Both the position numbers and the translations under genes were made by a program. DNA of 64,000 nt from Fibrella aquatilis (lineage in GTDB: Bacteria; Bacteroidota; Bacteroidia; Cytophagales; Spirosomataceae), in NCBI RefSeq assembly GCF_017353255.1, contig NZ_JAFMYU010000005.1, forward strand, positions 124,001 to 188,000, written 5' to 3'. Positions within the stretch are counted from its first letter, which is position 1. Every line of letters starts with the position of its first letter. This document shows positions 34,492 to 42,077 of the stretch, piece by piece. The notes beneath the pieces were generated by a model. It searched no databases. It saw only the letters and a list, made by a program, of their open reading frames with translations, and was not told where the DNA came from.

Positions 34492-34565
34492 TAAACGGTA
34501 AGTGGTGAGTTTGCTTACGCCAGCACTACTATGTTGGCGTAAGCAAACTCACCACTTACCGTTTA
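34492..34565. repeat. 31-bp heptad-arm hairpin between convergent ndk and nth
   Basis: 34492-34522 and 34535-34565 are exact reverse complements, and weaker pairing continues outwards (GTGATAA heptads on the left, GTGAGTGG on the right). Heptads are ACGGTAA, GTGGTGA, then the tip GTTTGCTTACGCCA, almost the same as in the element at 8233-8330. The right arm encodes the last residues of endonuclease III. Confidence 0.93.
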
Positions 34566-35206
34566 CCACTCACCGTTAAATAGTACTTACACCCCTCCCG
34601 CAACGCACACTCATAGCACTTAGGGGCACGGGCGGTGCAGATGTAGCGACCGTGCAAAATGAGCCAATGGTGCGCCTTGGGCACGTATTGCTTTGGAATA
34701 TGGGCCATCAGGGCCTTTTCAACAGCCAACGGCGTAGTGGCCGTGAGGGGGGCCAACCCCAGCCGGTGCGACACCCGGAATACGTGCGTATCGACGGCCA
34801 TAGTGGGCTGATTGAAAATAATTGACAGAATGACGTGGGCCGTTTTACGCCCCACGCCCGGCAGCCGCTGCAACTCCTCTATAGTGCCCGGCACCTCACC
34901 CCCAAAATCGCTCATCAGAAGCCGCGCCATGCCCGCCAGGTGCTTTGCCTTGTTGTTGGGGTACGACACCGACCGGATGTACGTAAAAATCTCGTCGGGC
35001 GAGGCAGCGGCGAGGGATTCTGGTTCGGGAAAACGGGCAAAGAGCGCGGGCGTAAGCTGATTGATGCGCTTATCGGTACACTGCGCCGACAAGATCACCG
35101 CCACCAGCAACTCATACGGATTACCAAACTGTAACTCGGTGACGGGTTCGGGGAAATGGGTCGTGAAGTAGTCAATAAACCGACGAAAGCGTTCTTTTTT
35201 TAGCAT
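34556..35206 (-). CDS. nth: Endonuclease III (DNA glycosylase/AP lyase)
   Basis: Removes oxidised pyrimidines and nicks abasic sites in base-excision repair. The 216-residue protein has the helix-hairpin-helix LQRLPGVGRKTAHVIL with catalytic Lys121, and Asp139 in AVDTHVFRVSHRLG. The C-terminal [4Fe-4S] loop is complete: Cys190, 197, 200 and 206 (CX6CX2CX5C). The tail after the cluster (YYLTVSGKR) is short, and its last five residues VSGKR plus the stop are encoded by the hairpin arm shared with ndk, suggesting the original tail was replaced. Confidence 0.96.
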   Translation of the reverse strand: MLKKERFRRFIDYFTTHFPEPVTELQFGNPYELLVAVILSAQCTDKRINQLTPALFARFPEPESLAAASPDEIFTYIRSVSYPNNKAKHLAGMARLLMSDFGGEVPGTIEELQRLPGVGRKTAHVILSIIFNQPTMAVDTHVFRVSHRLGLAPLTATTPLAVEKALMAHIPKQYVPKAHHWLILHGRYICTARAPKCYECALREGCKYYLTVSGKR

Positions 35207-35338
35207 TTGGGGTGGGCACTTGTCATTAAATTTTGACTGCTTACGAACTTATTTACTTACTGGTGTCGGTAATGCAAAAATAGCTATTTAATATGGCGTA
35301 GTAATTGGGGCTACGACCCTTTATAAACGCATATAGTT

Positions 35339-36229
35339 ATGAAAGCGATACTGCTAGTTCTCTGTCTACTAGTTGTCTTGAGTTGTACTCAAAAAGAGCT
35401 TATCAAACCTAAAGTTATCGTCACGGTTTCTGATAAAACGTACACGCCGACGATTACTTATTTTGGCAACGAAAATTGCGATAATCTCTTCGTTAGAATT
35501 AGCAATGGCGGAAAAAATGATTTTCCTTACAGTTTAGAAATAAGCTTGTCGAAAAAAGGAGCTATCCGCTGGGTGAATTTACCCACGTTTGCCGGTTATT
35601 ACCAATCGGCAACTTACAACCCGAAAGATTATATCACCATCAGTAATTTCGCATATGATGCGGCAATCAACCAGGTTTCCTTTGATTTCACATCCACGTT
35701 ATTCAACGACAATGTCAGACGCCCAATTCAAGTGAGCGGCAGTTTCGACCACCTGCCGCTGAAGGCTACAAACTGTGATATCGACTATATCAGTGGTCTA
35801 AAAACCAGTGAGTTAGAGAAAGAAGGTAATGATTTTCAGACCACGTCCTGGTCGAGTAATCTGTACAATAAGCTCACCTACAGCTGGGAATTCTATTCTA
35901 ATGATGGGTATCGAGTTGCCGTGCTAGCCAACACTGATTTAAGCAAACTGGCTCCTGGCGCCTACGCTGTAGAGGCCTTGACAAATCCAATCAAGCTCGA
36001 TTTTCAACGATTTATTGCACAGCCAAACCGAATAGATGATCAAGTCTATGATGAAAACAATTGGCGGTCTTACAAGACAAAAGGCACGTTAACGATAGCC
36101 AACCACCTGACTACAAAATTGGGCAAAAAGCAAACGTTTGGCATCTTATCATTTACAGCGTATGACGAAACGGATAAGCCCATCTATACACTAAAAAATG
36201 GTCAGTTTAGTATGCCAAGTGCTCGGTAA
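35339..36229 (+). CDS. Hypothetical lipoprotein, AT-rich gene
   Basis: A 296-residue predicted lipoprotein with signal sequence LLVLCLLVVLSC (Cys16). The mature protein is beta-rich with no motif I recognise; two Cys (in GNENCDN and KATNCDID) could form a disulfide. Base composition is clearly lower in GC than the flanking genes, with many A/T-ending codons, which hints at recent transfer or weak codon selection. It has no operon partner, no heptad hairpin at its stop and no exact promoter box. It is convergent with the E1 gene across a 39-nt gap. Confidence 0.7.
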   Translation: MKAILLVLCLLVVLSCTQKELIKPKVIVTVSDKTYTPTITYFGNENCDNLFVRISNGGKNDFPYSLEISLSKKGAIRWVNLPTFAGYYQSATYNPKDYITISNFAYDAAINQVSFDFTSTLFNDNVRRPIQVSGSFDHLPLKATNCDIDYISGLKTSELEKEGNDFQTTSWSSNLYNKLTYSWEFYSNDGYRVAVLANTDLSKLAPGAYAVEALTNPIKLDFQRFIAQPNRIDDQVYDENNWRSYKTKGTLTIANHLTTKLGKKQTFGILSFTAYDETDKPIYTLKNGQFSMPSAR

Positions 36230-36268
36230 ATAACGCCCAAACGGAGGAAGCTATGACAACCACTTTCG

Positions 36269-38698
36269 TCAATAAATGGCCGGGAAGCGGGTGGGTTCGG
36301 CTTCGGACATGAGCGCGTAGACGACATCAAATACGTCGTCGGCGCTGGGTTTCGAGAAGTAGTCACCGTCTGAGCCATAGGGTGGGCGGTGGGCCTTGGC
36401 CGTCAGTGTGCGCGGGGTCGAGTCGAGGTGGGCATAACCGTTTTGCTCTTCCATCACCTGCTGCATCATGTAAGCCGTGGTGCCACCGGGGAAATCTTCG
36501 TCGGCAAAAACAACCCGGTTCGTTTTCCTGATAGAATCAACGATGCGGCCGGTGATGTCGAAGGGGAGCAGCGTCTGCACGTCAATCACTTCCACGCTGA
36601 TGCCTGCTTCGGCCAGCAGGGCGGCCCCTTCCAGCACAATCCGGCACATCGACCCATAGGTGACCACCGTTACGTCGGTGCCTTCCAGCAGGGTTTCGGG
36701 GATGCCCAGCGGCAAGCAGAATTCGGCGAGGTTGTCGGGCAGGCGTTCTTTAAGGCGGTAGCCATTCAGGCACTCAACCAGCAGGGCCGGGTCGTCTGAT
36801 TTCACAAGCGTGTTATAAAACCCGGCAGCCTGCACCATGTTGCGCGGCACCAGCACATGCATGCCTCGCAGGCTGTTGAGCATGGCGCCCATGGGCGACC
36901 CCGAATGCCAGATGCCCTCTAGCCGATGGCCGCGCGTACGCACTATGACGGGAGCCTTTTGCCCGCCTTTGGTGCGATAATGCAGCGTGGCCAGATCGTC
37001 GGTGAGGGTGGCGAGGGCGTAGAAAATGTAATCGAAATACTGGATCTCGACGATAGGCCGCAGGCCGCGCATGGCCAGTCCGATGCCTTGACCAATGATG
37101 GTGGTCTCCCGGATGCCGGTGTCGGTGATGCGCAGGTGACCATATTTCTCCTGCAAACCAGCAAAACCTTGGTTCACGTCGCCAATGTGGCCTACATCTT
37201 CGCCAATGGCCACTACCAACGGGTTTCGGCCAAAAAGACCGTCGAAATAACGCTGCATGACCAGATAACCATCCAGCACCGGGCTGTCGTCAGAATAAAC
37301 GGCTTCTACGACCTCTGCCCGCATCGGCGACTCGTCGGACTGGCTGTAAAGGTGCGAACTGAATCGATCTTCGTTATCGGCGTTGGCGCGTTCGAGCCAG
37401 CTAATCAGGGCCTGGCGGTACTCCAGCGGTTCGGTGCGCAGTAGCCGAAGGGCCTTGCGCACGGCTGTAACGGCGTCGCGGCGCAGGGGTGACGTTTCTT
37501 TCTGTAGGTCGGTACGCAGCGACAACAGCACGTCGGCCTGGGTAGTGGTGAGGTTCCCGGCTGCTTGTTCAAGCAGGGTAATAGCCTCCTGATGATCGGG
37601 CTGAATCGATCCTATAAAGGCCTTCCAAGCTGTATTTCGGGCATCGCGAGCCACGTCTTTAGCCTGTTTCTCGATAGTCTCCAACTCAGCTTCCGAGGCA
37701 TAATGGTTATCGAGAATCCAGTTACGAAATTGCAGATTACAGTCGTGGGCGCGCTCCCAGTCCAGCCGCTCGGTGGGTTTGTAGCGTTCGTGCGAACCTG
37801 AACTGGAGTGGCCCTGTGGCTGGGTCAGTTCCTGCACGTGCACCAGCACCGGTACATGTTCGGTGCGGCAAATATGGGCCGCTTTCTCGTAGACCTCTAC
37901 CAGCCGGGCATAGTCCCAACCGTTGACAGTAAAAATAGCAAACCCTTTGTCTGACTGCCCATCGGTGCCGCCGTCGCGCTGAAAACCGGCCATCACTTTC
38001 GAAATACTGCCTTTGGTAGTCTGCAATTCCACGGGCACCGAAATACCGTAGCCATCGTCCCAAACCGACACCAGCAGGGGCACCTGAAGCACCCCGGCGG
38101 CATTCATGGTTTCCCAGAACATGCCTTGCGAAGTAGAGGCATCGCCGATAGTGGCAAACGTAACCTCATTACCCCCGTGCGAAAACTGCGTAATGTCCGC
38201 CAGGCCAGGGTTGTCGCGGTAGAGCTTAGAGGCATAGGCCAGCCCTACCGAGCGCGGCATTTGGCCGGCGGTGGGTGCAATGTCGCAAACGGAATTGTAA
38301 CAATCGGTTTGGGTGCGCCAGTGGCCCTGCTCATCGAGCCAGCGGGTGGCAAAGTGACCGTTCATTGACCGGCCTGCCGTGTTAGGGTCGTGGGCCAAGT
38401 CGGTGTGGGCGTAGAGCTGGGCAAAGAATTCGGTCCAGCGCAGTTCGCCCAGGGCGGCCACAAAGGTCTGATCGCGGTAATAGCCCGACCGGAAGTCGCC
38501 TTTCTGAAACGCACGGGCGGCAGCCAATTGGGCTAGCTCTTTCCCGTCGCCGAAGATACCGAATTTGGCTCGTCCGCCCATTACATCTTTGCGGCCCAGC
38601 AAACTTACCTGGCGACTTTCACAAGCGAGCCGGTAGTCAGCCAGAACACGTTCGCGGCTTAGTAGGTCGGTTGAATCAATGGGTTGGTTAGCGATCAC
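36269..38698 (-). CDS. 2-oxoacid dehydrogenase E1, fused alpha and beta subunits
   Basis: An 809-residue thiamine-diphosphate enzyme that decarboxylates a 2-oxoacid (branched-chain or pyruvate-type) and passes the acyl group to E2 lipoate. The alpha half (to about 430) has the cofactor region GDASTSQGMFWETMNAAG, with WDDGYGIS in place of the more common N-N motif, and the phosphorylation-loop-like GSHERYKP. The beta half starts near residue 475 (AVYSDDSPVLDGYLVMQ) with GEDVGHIGDVNQG and DTGIRETTIIGQGIG. Such fusions are common in Bacteroidota. No E2 or E3 gene is adjacent, so substrate class is inferred. Confidence 0.9.
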   Translation of the reverse strand: MIANQPIDSTDLLSRERVLADYRLACESRQVSLLGRKDVMGGRAKFGIFGDGKELAQLAAARAFQKGDFRSGYYRDQTFVAALGELRWTEFFAQLYAHTDLAHDPNTAGRSMNGHFATRWLDEQGHWRTQTDCYNSVCDIAPTAGQMPRSVGLAYASKLYRDNPGLADITQFSHGGNEVTFATIGDASTSQGMFWETMNAAGVLQVPLLVSVWDDGYGISVPVELQTTKGSISKVMAGFQRDGGTDGQSDKGFAIFTVNGWDYARLVEVYEKAAHICRTEHVPVLVHVQELTQPQGHSSSGSHERYKPTERLDWERAHDCNLQFRNWILDNHYASEAELETIEKQAKDVARDARNTAWKAFIGSIQPDHQEAITLLEQAAGNLTTTQADVLLSLRTDLQKETSPLRRDAVTAVRKALRLLRTEPLEYRQALISWLERANADNEDRFSSHLYSQSDESPMRAEVVEAVYSDDSPVLDGYLVMQRYFDGLFGRNPLVVAIGEDVGHIGDVNQGFAGLQEKYGHLRITDTGIRETTIIGQGIGLAMRGLRPIVEIQYFDYIFYALATLTDDLATLHYRTKGGQKAPVIVRTRGHRLEGIWHSGSPMGAMLNSLRGMHVLVPRNMVQAAGFYNTLVKSDDPALLVECLNGYRLKERLPDNLAEFCLPLGIPETLLEGTDVTVVTYGSMCRIVLEGAALLAEAGISVEVIDVQTLLPFDITGRIVDSIRKTNRVVFADEDFPGGTTAYMMQQVMEEQNGYAHLDSTPRTLTAKAHRPPYGSDGDYFSKPSADDVFDVVYALMSEAEPTRFPAIY

Positions 38699-39028
38699 GA
38701 CAATAAGACGGGTTAACGAGTCGTATGAATAAATAGTGTTGGCTGAAGCCTGCCGGGACTACTAAAACAACGGAGCGTAAAAAGTGGCAAAAAAGTTGCT
38801 GACCGGATTAAACCTTTGGCTCGTGTATGGCTTCTAAAGGCTGTACAGTGGGTGGCTTAATCGGCCGACCATAAAAGTACGGCAAAGCGGTTGAGCTATC
38901 AAGAAAACGAAATTTCGCAATTCTTTGTTGACACAGTGCCTTCCGAAGAGTCTTTGGCAAAGCGTTTGTGGTATCTTTGTTTTAGAGTCTGAACCAATCT
39001 GAAAACCAAACCAATATCTGTTTACGCA
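38699..39028. other. Divergent intergenic region between E1 and DUF1573 genes
   Basis: About 330 nt without a gene, carrying promoters for both flanks. I see one exact -7 box on the plus strand (38972-38979, listed separately). No exact box is visible on the minus strand for E1, and there are no long repeats or hairpins, consistent with the heptad palindromes avoiding head-to-head gaps. Confidence 0.6.
38972..38979 (+). promoter_or_regulatory. -7 promoter box for the DUF1573 gene
   Basis: TATCTTTG is an exact TAnnTTTG match, about 50 nt before the start codon. A TTG at 38954-38956 lies 15 nt upstream, a little close for the -33 element. Confidence 0.55.
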
Positions 39029-39463
39029 ATGAAAACCGTATTATCACTTTTTGTAGCTTTTTTTGCCTTTGTCACGGTAAGCCTCGCACAAAACGGCGTA
39101 GCAGCCTTCTCTACGGAGACGCATGACTTCGGTAAGATCGAGCAGGGCAAGCCTGTAACGCATGAGTTTGCGTTCAAGAACACGGGCACTGAGCCTATCA
39201 TTATCACCGACGCGTCGGCCTCATGTGGTTGCACCAAGCCGTCGTGGTCGAAAGAGCCTGTAGCACCGGGTCAGACAGGCAAAATTTCTGCCACGTTCAA
39301 CGCCGCCGGTATGGGGCCGTTCACCAAAACCGTGACCGTAACCAGCAACGCCAAAACGTCGATGGTATACCTGACGCTGAAAGGCGAAGTGGTATCGAAA
39401 GAAGCCGCCGAAGCTGCCGCACAAGCAGGCGCTGCCGGGGCCAAGAAGAAAGGGACGAAGTAG
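39029..39463 (+). CDS. DUF1573 domain exported protein
   Basis: A 144-residue secreted or periplasmic protein. A signal peptide (about 1-20, ending VSLAQ) precedes one DUF1573 domain, an ASH/MSP-like Ig fold: THDFGKIEQGKPVTHEFAFKNTG-type opening, then the Cys pair in SCGCTKPSW and the APGQTGKISATFN strand. The tail after 120 is an Ala/Lys-rich low-complexity stretch. DUF1573 proteins are very common in Bacteroidota; function is unknown, though assembly or scaffold roles have been suggested for the fold. The gene has a good -7 box and a strong terminator about 170 nt downstream. Confidence 0.92.
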   Translation: MKTVLSLFVAFFAFVTVSLAQNGVAAFSTETHDFGKIEQGKPVTHEFAFKNTGTEPIIITDASASCGCTKPSWSKEPVAPGQTGKISATFNAAGMGPFTKTVTVTSNAKTSMVYLTLKGEVVSKEAAEAAAQAGAAGAKKKGTK

Positions 39464-39578
39464 TCATTCGCTACGCTGTTATTCGGTAGTCATTCAATAG
39501 TTATTCGTTGTAAAGTCAATGAATGACTACTGCATGACCATTGAATGATACCCACCCAATGACAGCGAAGCGAATGAC
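39463..39578. repeat. Partly decayed heptad-arm inverted repeat after DUF1573
   Basis: 39463-39483 and 39558-39578 pair over 21 nt with two mismatches, and an inner GTAGTCATTCA/TGAATGACTAC pair nests within. The repeating word is TAGTCAT/TCATTCG. It begins at the last base of the DUF1573 stop codon. The rest of this 325-nt gap holds a true terminator and the leader of the SPFH gene. Confidence 0.75.
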
Positions 39579-39631
39579 CAATAGTTTTTAAAAATCCTTT
39601 ACTGAAGGGTTAATTGATCAAGTAGTGCCCG

Positions 39632-39664
39632 AAAGGCACCCGGTAGTGTACCGGGTGCCTTTTT
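39632..39664 (+). terminator. Intrinsic terminator downstream of DUF1573
   Basis: A 14-bp perfect stem (AAAGGCACCCGGTA, 39632-39645, with 39649-39662) has a 3-nt loop and a run of T (39660-39664). It is a textbook rho-independent terminator, placed beyond the decayed heptad hairpin. Confidence 0.93.
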
Positions 39665-39788
39665 GCGCTATCAGGCCCCACAGCCGGTGCCATAGACCCG
39701 CAGCCACTCTTGTAGATTCGCTTTCAGAGGCTTGGTTTTCAGTTCATCTTTGCTCCGTACTCGTCTAACCGGAGTACCAACAAACACC

Positions 39789-40697
39789 ATGTTTCTAGTC
39801 TTTTTAGGTATCGTAGCCCTGGTTGCCGGCTTCGCTATTAACACGCCTTCGCTGGCGTTTGCCCGGTTTTCGCGGCCTGTTAAAGTGGTTGGCGTTGTCC
39901 TGATCGGACTTGGGTTGTTATCGGCTTGCGTTCGGCAGATCGACGCGGGTAAAATAGGTATTGGATCACTGTTTGGCCAGGTGTCTGATCAGACCTATAC
40001 CCCCGGCCTGAACTTTGTAAACCCACTCACCACCATCACCGAGTTCGACGTGCAGACCCAGAACTATACGATGTCGGCCGATACGGATGAGGGAGAGAAG
40101 AAAGGTGATGACGCCATTCGGGTACTCACCGCCGATGGCCTTGAAGTAGTAGTTGACCTTACGGTGCTCTACCGCGTTATACCTTCCGAAGCACCCCGCA
40201 TATTCCGGCAATTAGGTACTGATTACAGCGACAAAATTGTGCGCCCCGTAACGCGTACCCGTATTCGTGACAATGCCGTTTATTACGACGCCGTGGCCCT
40301 TTTCTCGACCAAGCGTGACGAGTTTCAGAACCGGATTTATAAGAGCATCGAATCTGATTTCAAAGGCCGGGGGCTGTTGCTGGAGCAGTTGCTGATTCGG
40401 AAAATTAACCTGCCCAACTCGGTAAAATCGACTATTGAGTCGAAGATCAGTGCCGAGCAGGAGGCCCAGAAAATGCAGTTTGTGTTGCAGAAGGAACGCC
40501 AGGAGGCTGAGCGGAAGCGTGTGGAGGCCCAGGGCATTGCCGACTACCAACGCATTGTAGCTACCGGCCTCACCGACAAACAGTTGCAGTATGAGCAGAT
40601 CAAAGCCCAGCGGGAGCTAGCGGCCTCGCCCAACACCAAAATTGTGGTCATGGGCGGCGGACGTGGGGGATCTCAACTACTACTGAATGCCAATTGA
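39789..40697 (+). CDS. SPFH/band 7 (prohibitin-like) membrane protein
   Basis: A 302-residue prohibitin-family protein. The ATG at 39789 gives two N-terminal hydrophobic helices (about 1-20 and 32-48). The SPFH domain follows (KIGIGSLFGQV, PGLNFVNPLTTITEFDVQTQ) and then a long charged coiled-coil (ISAEQEAQKMQFVLQKERQE to about 250). Such proteins form ring scaffolds at the membrane that modulate proteases or lipid domains. No FtsH or NfeD partner is adjacent. CATCTTTG, one mismatch from consensus, occurs about 40 nt upstream. The convergent ricT gene shares its terminator. Confidence 0.9.
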   Translation: MFLVFLGIVALVAGFAINTPSLAFARFSRPVKVVGVVLIGLGLLSACVRQIDAGKIGIGSLFGQVSDQTYTPGLNFVNPLTTITEFDVQTQNYTMSADTDEGEKKGDDAIRVLTADGLEVVVDLTVLYRVIPSEAPRIFRQLGTDYSDKIVRPVTRTRIRDNAVYYDAVALFSTKRDEFQNRIYKSIESDFKGRGLLLEQLLIRKINLPNSVKSTIESKISAEQEAQKMQFVLQKERQEAERKRVEAQGIADYQRIVATGLTDKQLQYEQIKAQRELAASPNTKIVVMGGGRGGSQLLLNAN

Positions 40698-40720
40698 ATT
40701 GAAGAAAGTTAGGTAGTACT

Positions 40721-40755
40721 AAAAACGCCCTCAACACATTATTGAGGGCGTTTTT
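40721..40755. terminator. Bidirectional terminator between SPFH gene and ricT
   Basis: A 14-bp perfect stem (AAAAACGCCCTCAA, 40721-40734, with 40742-40755) has a 7-nt loop and A/T runs on both sides, so it serves both convergent genes. Confidence 0.92.
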
Positions 40756-40777
40756 CTTGTGGAGTATGTGGTACCAA

Positions 40778-41959
40778 CTACCGTTTCTTTTTTTTCTTAC
40801 TGCGGCCACTGCTGCTGCTGCGGATAGCATACTTCTTATCGAGTTGTGTCAGATCGGCGTTGAGTGCAGCTGCGGTGACCACCTCCCGCTCGCCAATGGG
40901 CGTAAGCACATCGAATGATTCGGGAATGACGCCCTGCTTGTTGAGCGCCACAATTTCCAGCACCCGTTTGATGGGTAGCGGATGCCAGGTACTCTCTGAG
41001 CTGTAGCCAAACCACATGATCTTGCGGAAGATGTCGGTCTTCTGCAAAAAAGCGCGTCCCTTTTGCGTTTCCAGCGGTTTTTCCACCGTCGGAATGTCGC
41101 GGAGGGCATCTACGTAGGTATCCAGTTCGTAGTTAAGGCAGCATTTCAATCGGCCACACTGCCCCGACAGTTTGGCCGGGTTGAGCGACAGATTTTGGTA
41201 CCGCGCCGCCGATGTGGTAATGTTTTTGAAGTCAGTGAGCCAGGTAGAGCAGCACAACTCACGGCCACACGAGCCTACGCCTCCAATGCGCCCAGCCTCC
41301 TGCCGCAGGCTAATCTGCCGCATTTCCACGCGTACCTTAAACTCGCCCGCCAGCATCTTAATCAGCTCCCGAAAATCGACCCGATCTTCTGACGAATAGT
41401 AGAACGTAGCCTTCGTATTGTCGGACTGAAATTCTACGTCCGACAGCTTCATCTGCAACTTCAGTTCGCGCACAATTTCGCGGGCGCGGTAGAGGCTGGG
41501 CAAGTCGCGTAGGATAGCCTGCTCGTGTTTTTCCAGGTCGCGGGCCGAAGCCACGCGCTGAATCACTTTGGTGTCGTCGTTGACGGTGATGTGCTTGCGT
41601 TTCAACTGCAGCCGCACCAGGTCACCCTGCATCGAAACAGCCCCCAAGTGGTAACCAGCCGTCATTTCGCAGGCTACAAAGTCGCCAGTGGTGAGGTCCA
41701 GGTTATGCACGTTGCGGAAGTATTCTTTCCGTCCGCCTTTGAATTTCACTTCCACCACGGCAATACCGCTCGGTGTCATACTCAGACTGCCGGGCGTCAT
41801 GTCGCTCAGCCAGTCGAATGAATTTAATTTATTGCAGCCTCCCGACGAGCAGCCCCCGCTTGAACAACCGGCCGTTTTGGTGGCCACTTCGGCCCCGCCA
41901 TCGGTTGTTGTTTTCGCCTTAGAGCCACACCCGCCCACTGCGCAGGATTGACATCCCAT
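40778..41959 (-). CDS. ricT: RicT/YaaT-like PSP1 domain protein
   Basis: A 393-residue PSP1 (stage 0 sporulation YaaT/RicT) family protein. In Bacillus, RicT is part of an iron-sulfur complex with RicA and RicF that assists RNase Y-dependent RNA maturation; here sporulation is not implied. The PSP1 core spans about 110-300 and contains the conserved Cys set GRELCCSTW and CGRLKCCLNYE. The N-terminus is an added Cys/Gly-rich stretch (CQSC, GCGSK, CSSGGCSSGGC) that could bind metal, and the C-terminus is a Lys/Arg tail. A hairpin arm starts 4 nt upstream of its ATG. purD lies upstream on the same strand. Confidence 0.92.
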   Translation of the reverse strand: MGCQSCAVGGCGSKAKTTTDGGAEVATKTAGCSSGGCSSGGCNKLNSFDWLSDMTPGSLSMTPSGIAVVEVKFKGGRKEYFRNVHNLDLTTGDFVACEMTAGYHLGAVSMQGDLVRLQLKRKHITVNDDTKVIQRVASARDLEKHEQAILRDLPSLYRAREIVRELKLQMKLSDVEFQSDNTKATFYYSSEDRVDFRELIKMLAGEFKVRVEMRQISLRQEAGRIGGVGSCGRELCCSTWLTDFKNITTSAARYQNLSLNPAKLSGQCGRLKCCLNYELDTYVDALRDIPTVEKPLETQKGRAFLQKTDIFRKIMWFGYSSESTWHPLPIKRVLEIVALNKQGVIPESFDVLTPIGEREVVTAAALNADLTQLDKKYAIRSSSSGRSKKKKKR

Positions 41960-41963
41960 GTTG

Positions 41964-42074
41964 ATTTACGATTTACGATGTACGAATTACGATTTACAGT
42001 TACGCTCAAATACGCTTGCGCCGAGATGTCGGACTGCTGCATAAATCGTAATTCGTACATCGTAATTCGTAAAT
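41964..42074. repeat. 33-bp heptad-arm inverted repeat between purD and ricT
   Basis: 41964-41996 and 42042-42074 pair with one mismatch. The arm is a run of GATTTAC, GATGTAC, GAATTAC heptads, related to those of the elements at 6487 and 47441. It spans from 4 nt upstream of the ricT ATG to 3 nt after the purD stop. Confidence 0.93.
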
Positions 42075-42077
42075 TCT

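Noticed and set aside
36269-38698. Frameshift or assembly fusion of two E1 genes
   Set aside because: The alpha and beta parts are in one clean frame with a sensible linker, and fused E1 proteins are common in Bacteroidota.
41964-42074. Repeated 7-mers resembling a short CRISPR-like array
   Set aside because: Units are contiguous without spacers, far shorter than CRISPR repeats, form a hairpin, and have no cas genes nearby.
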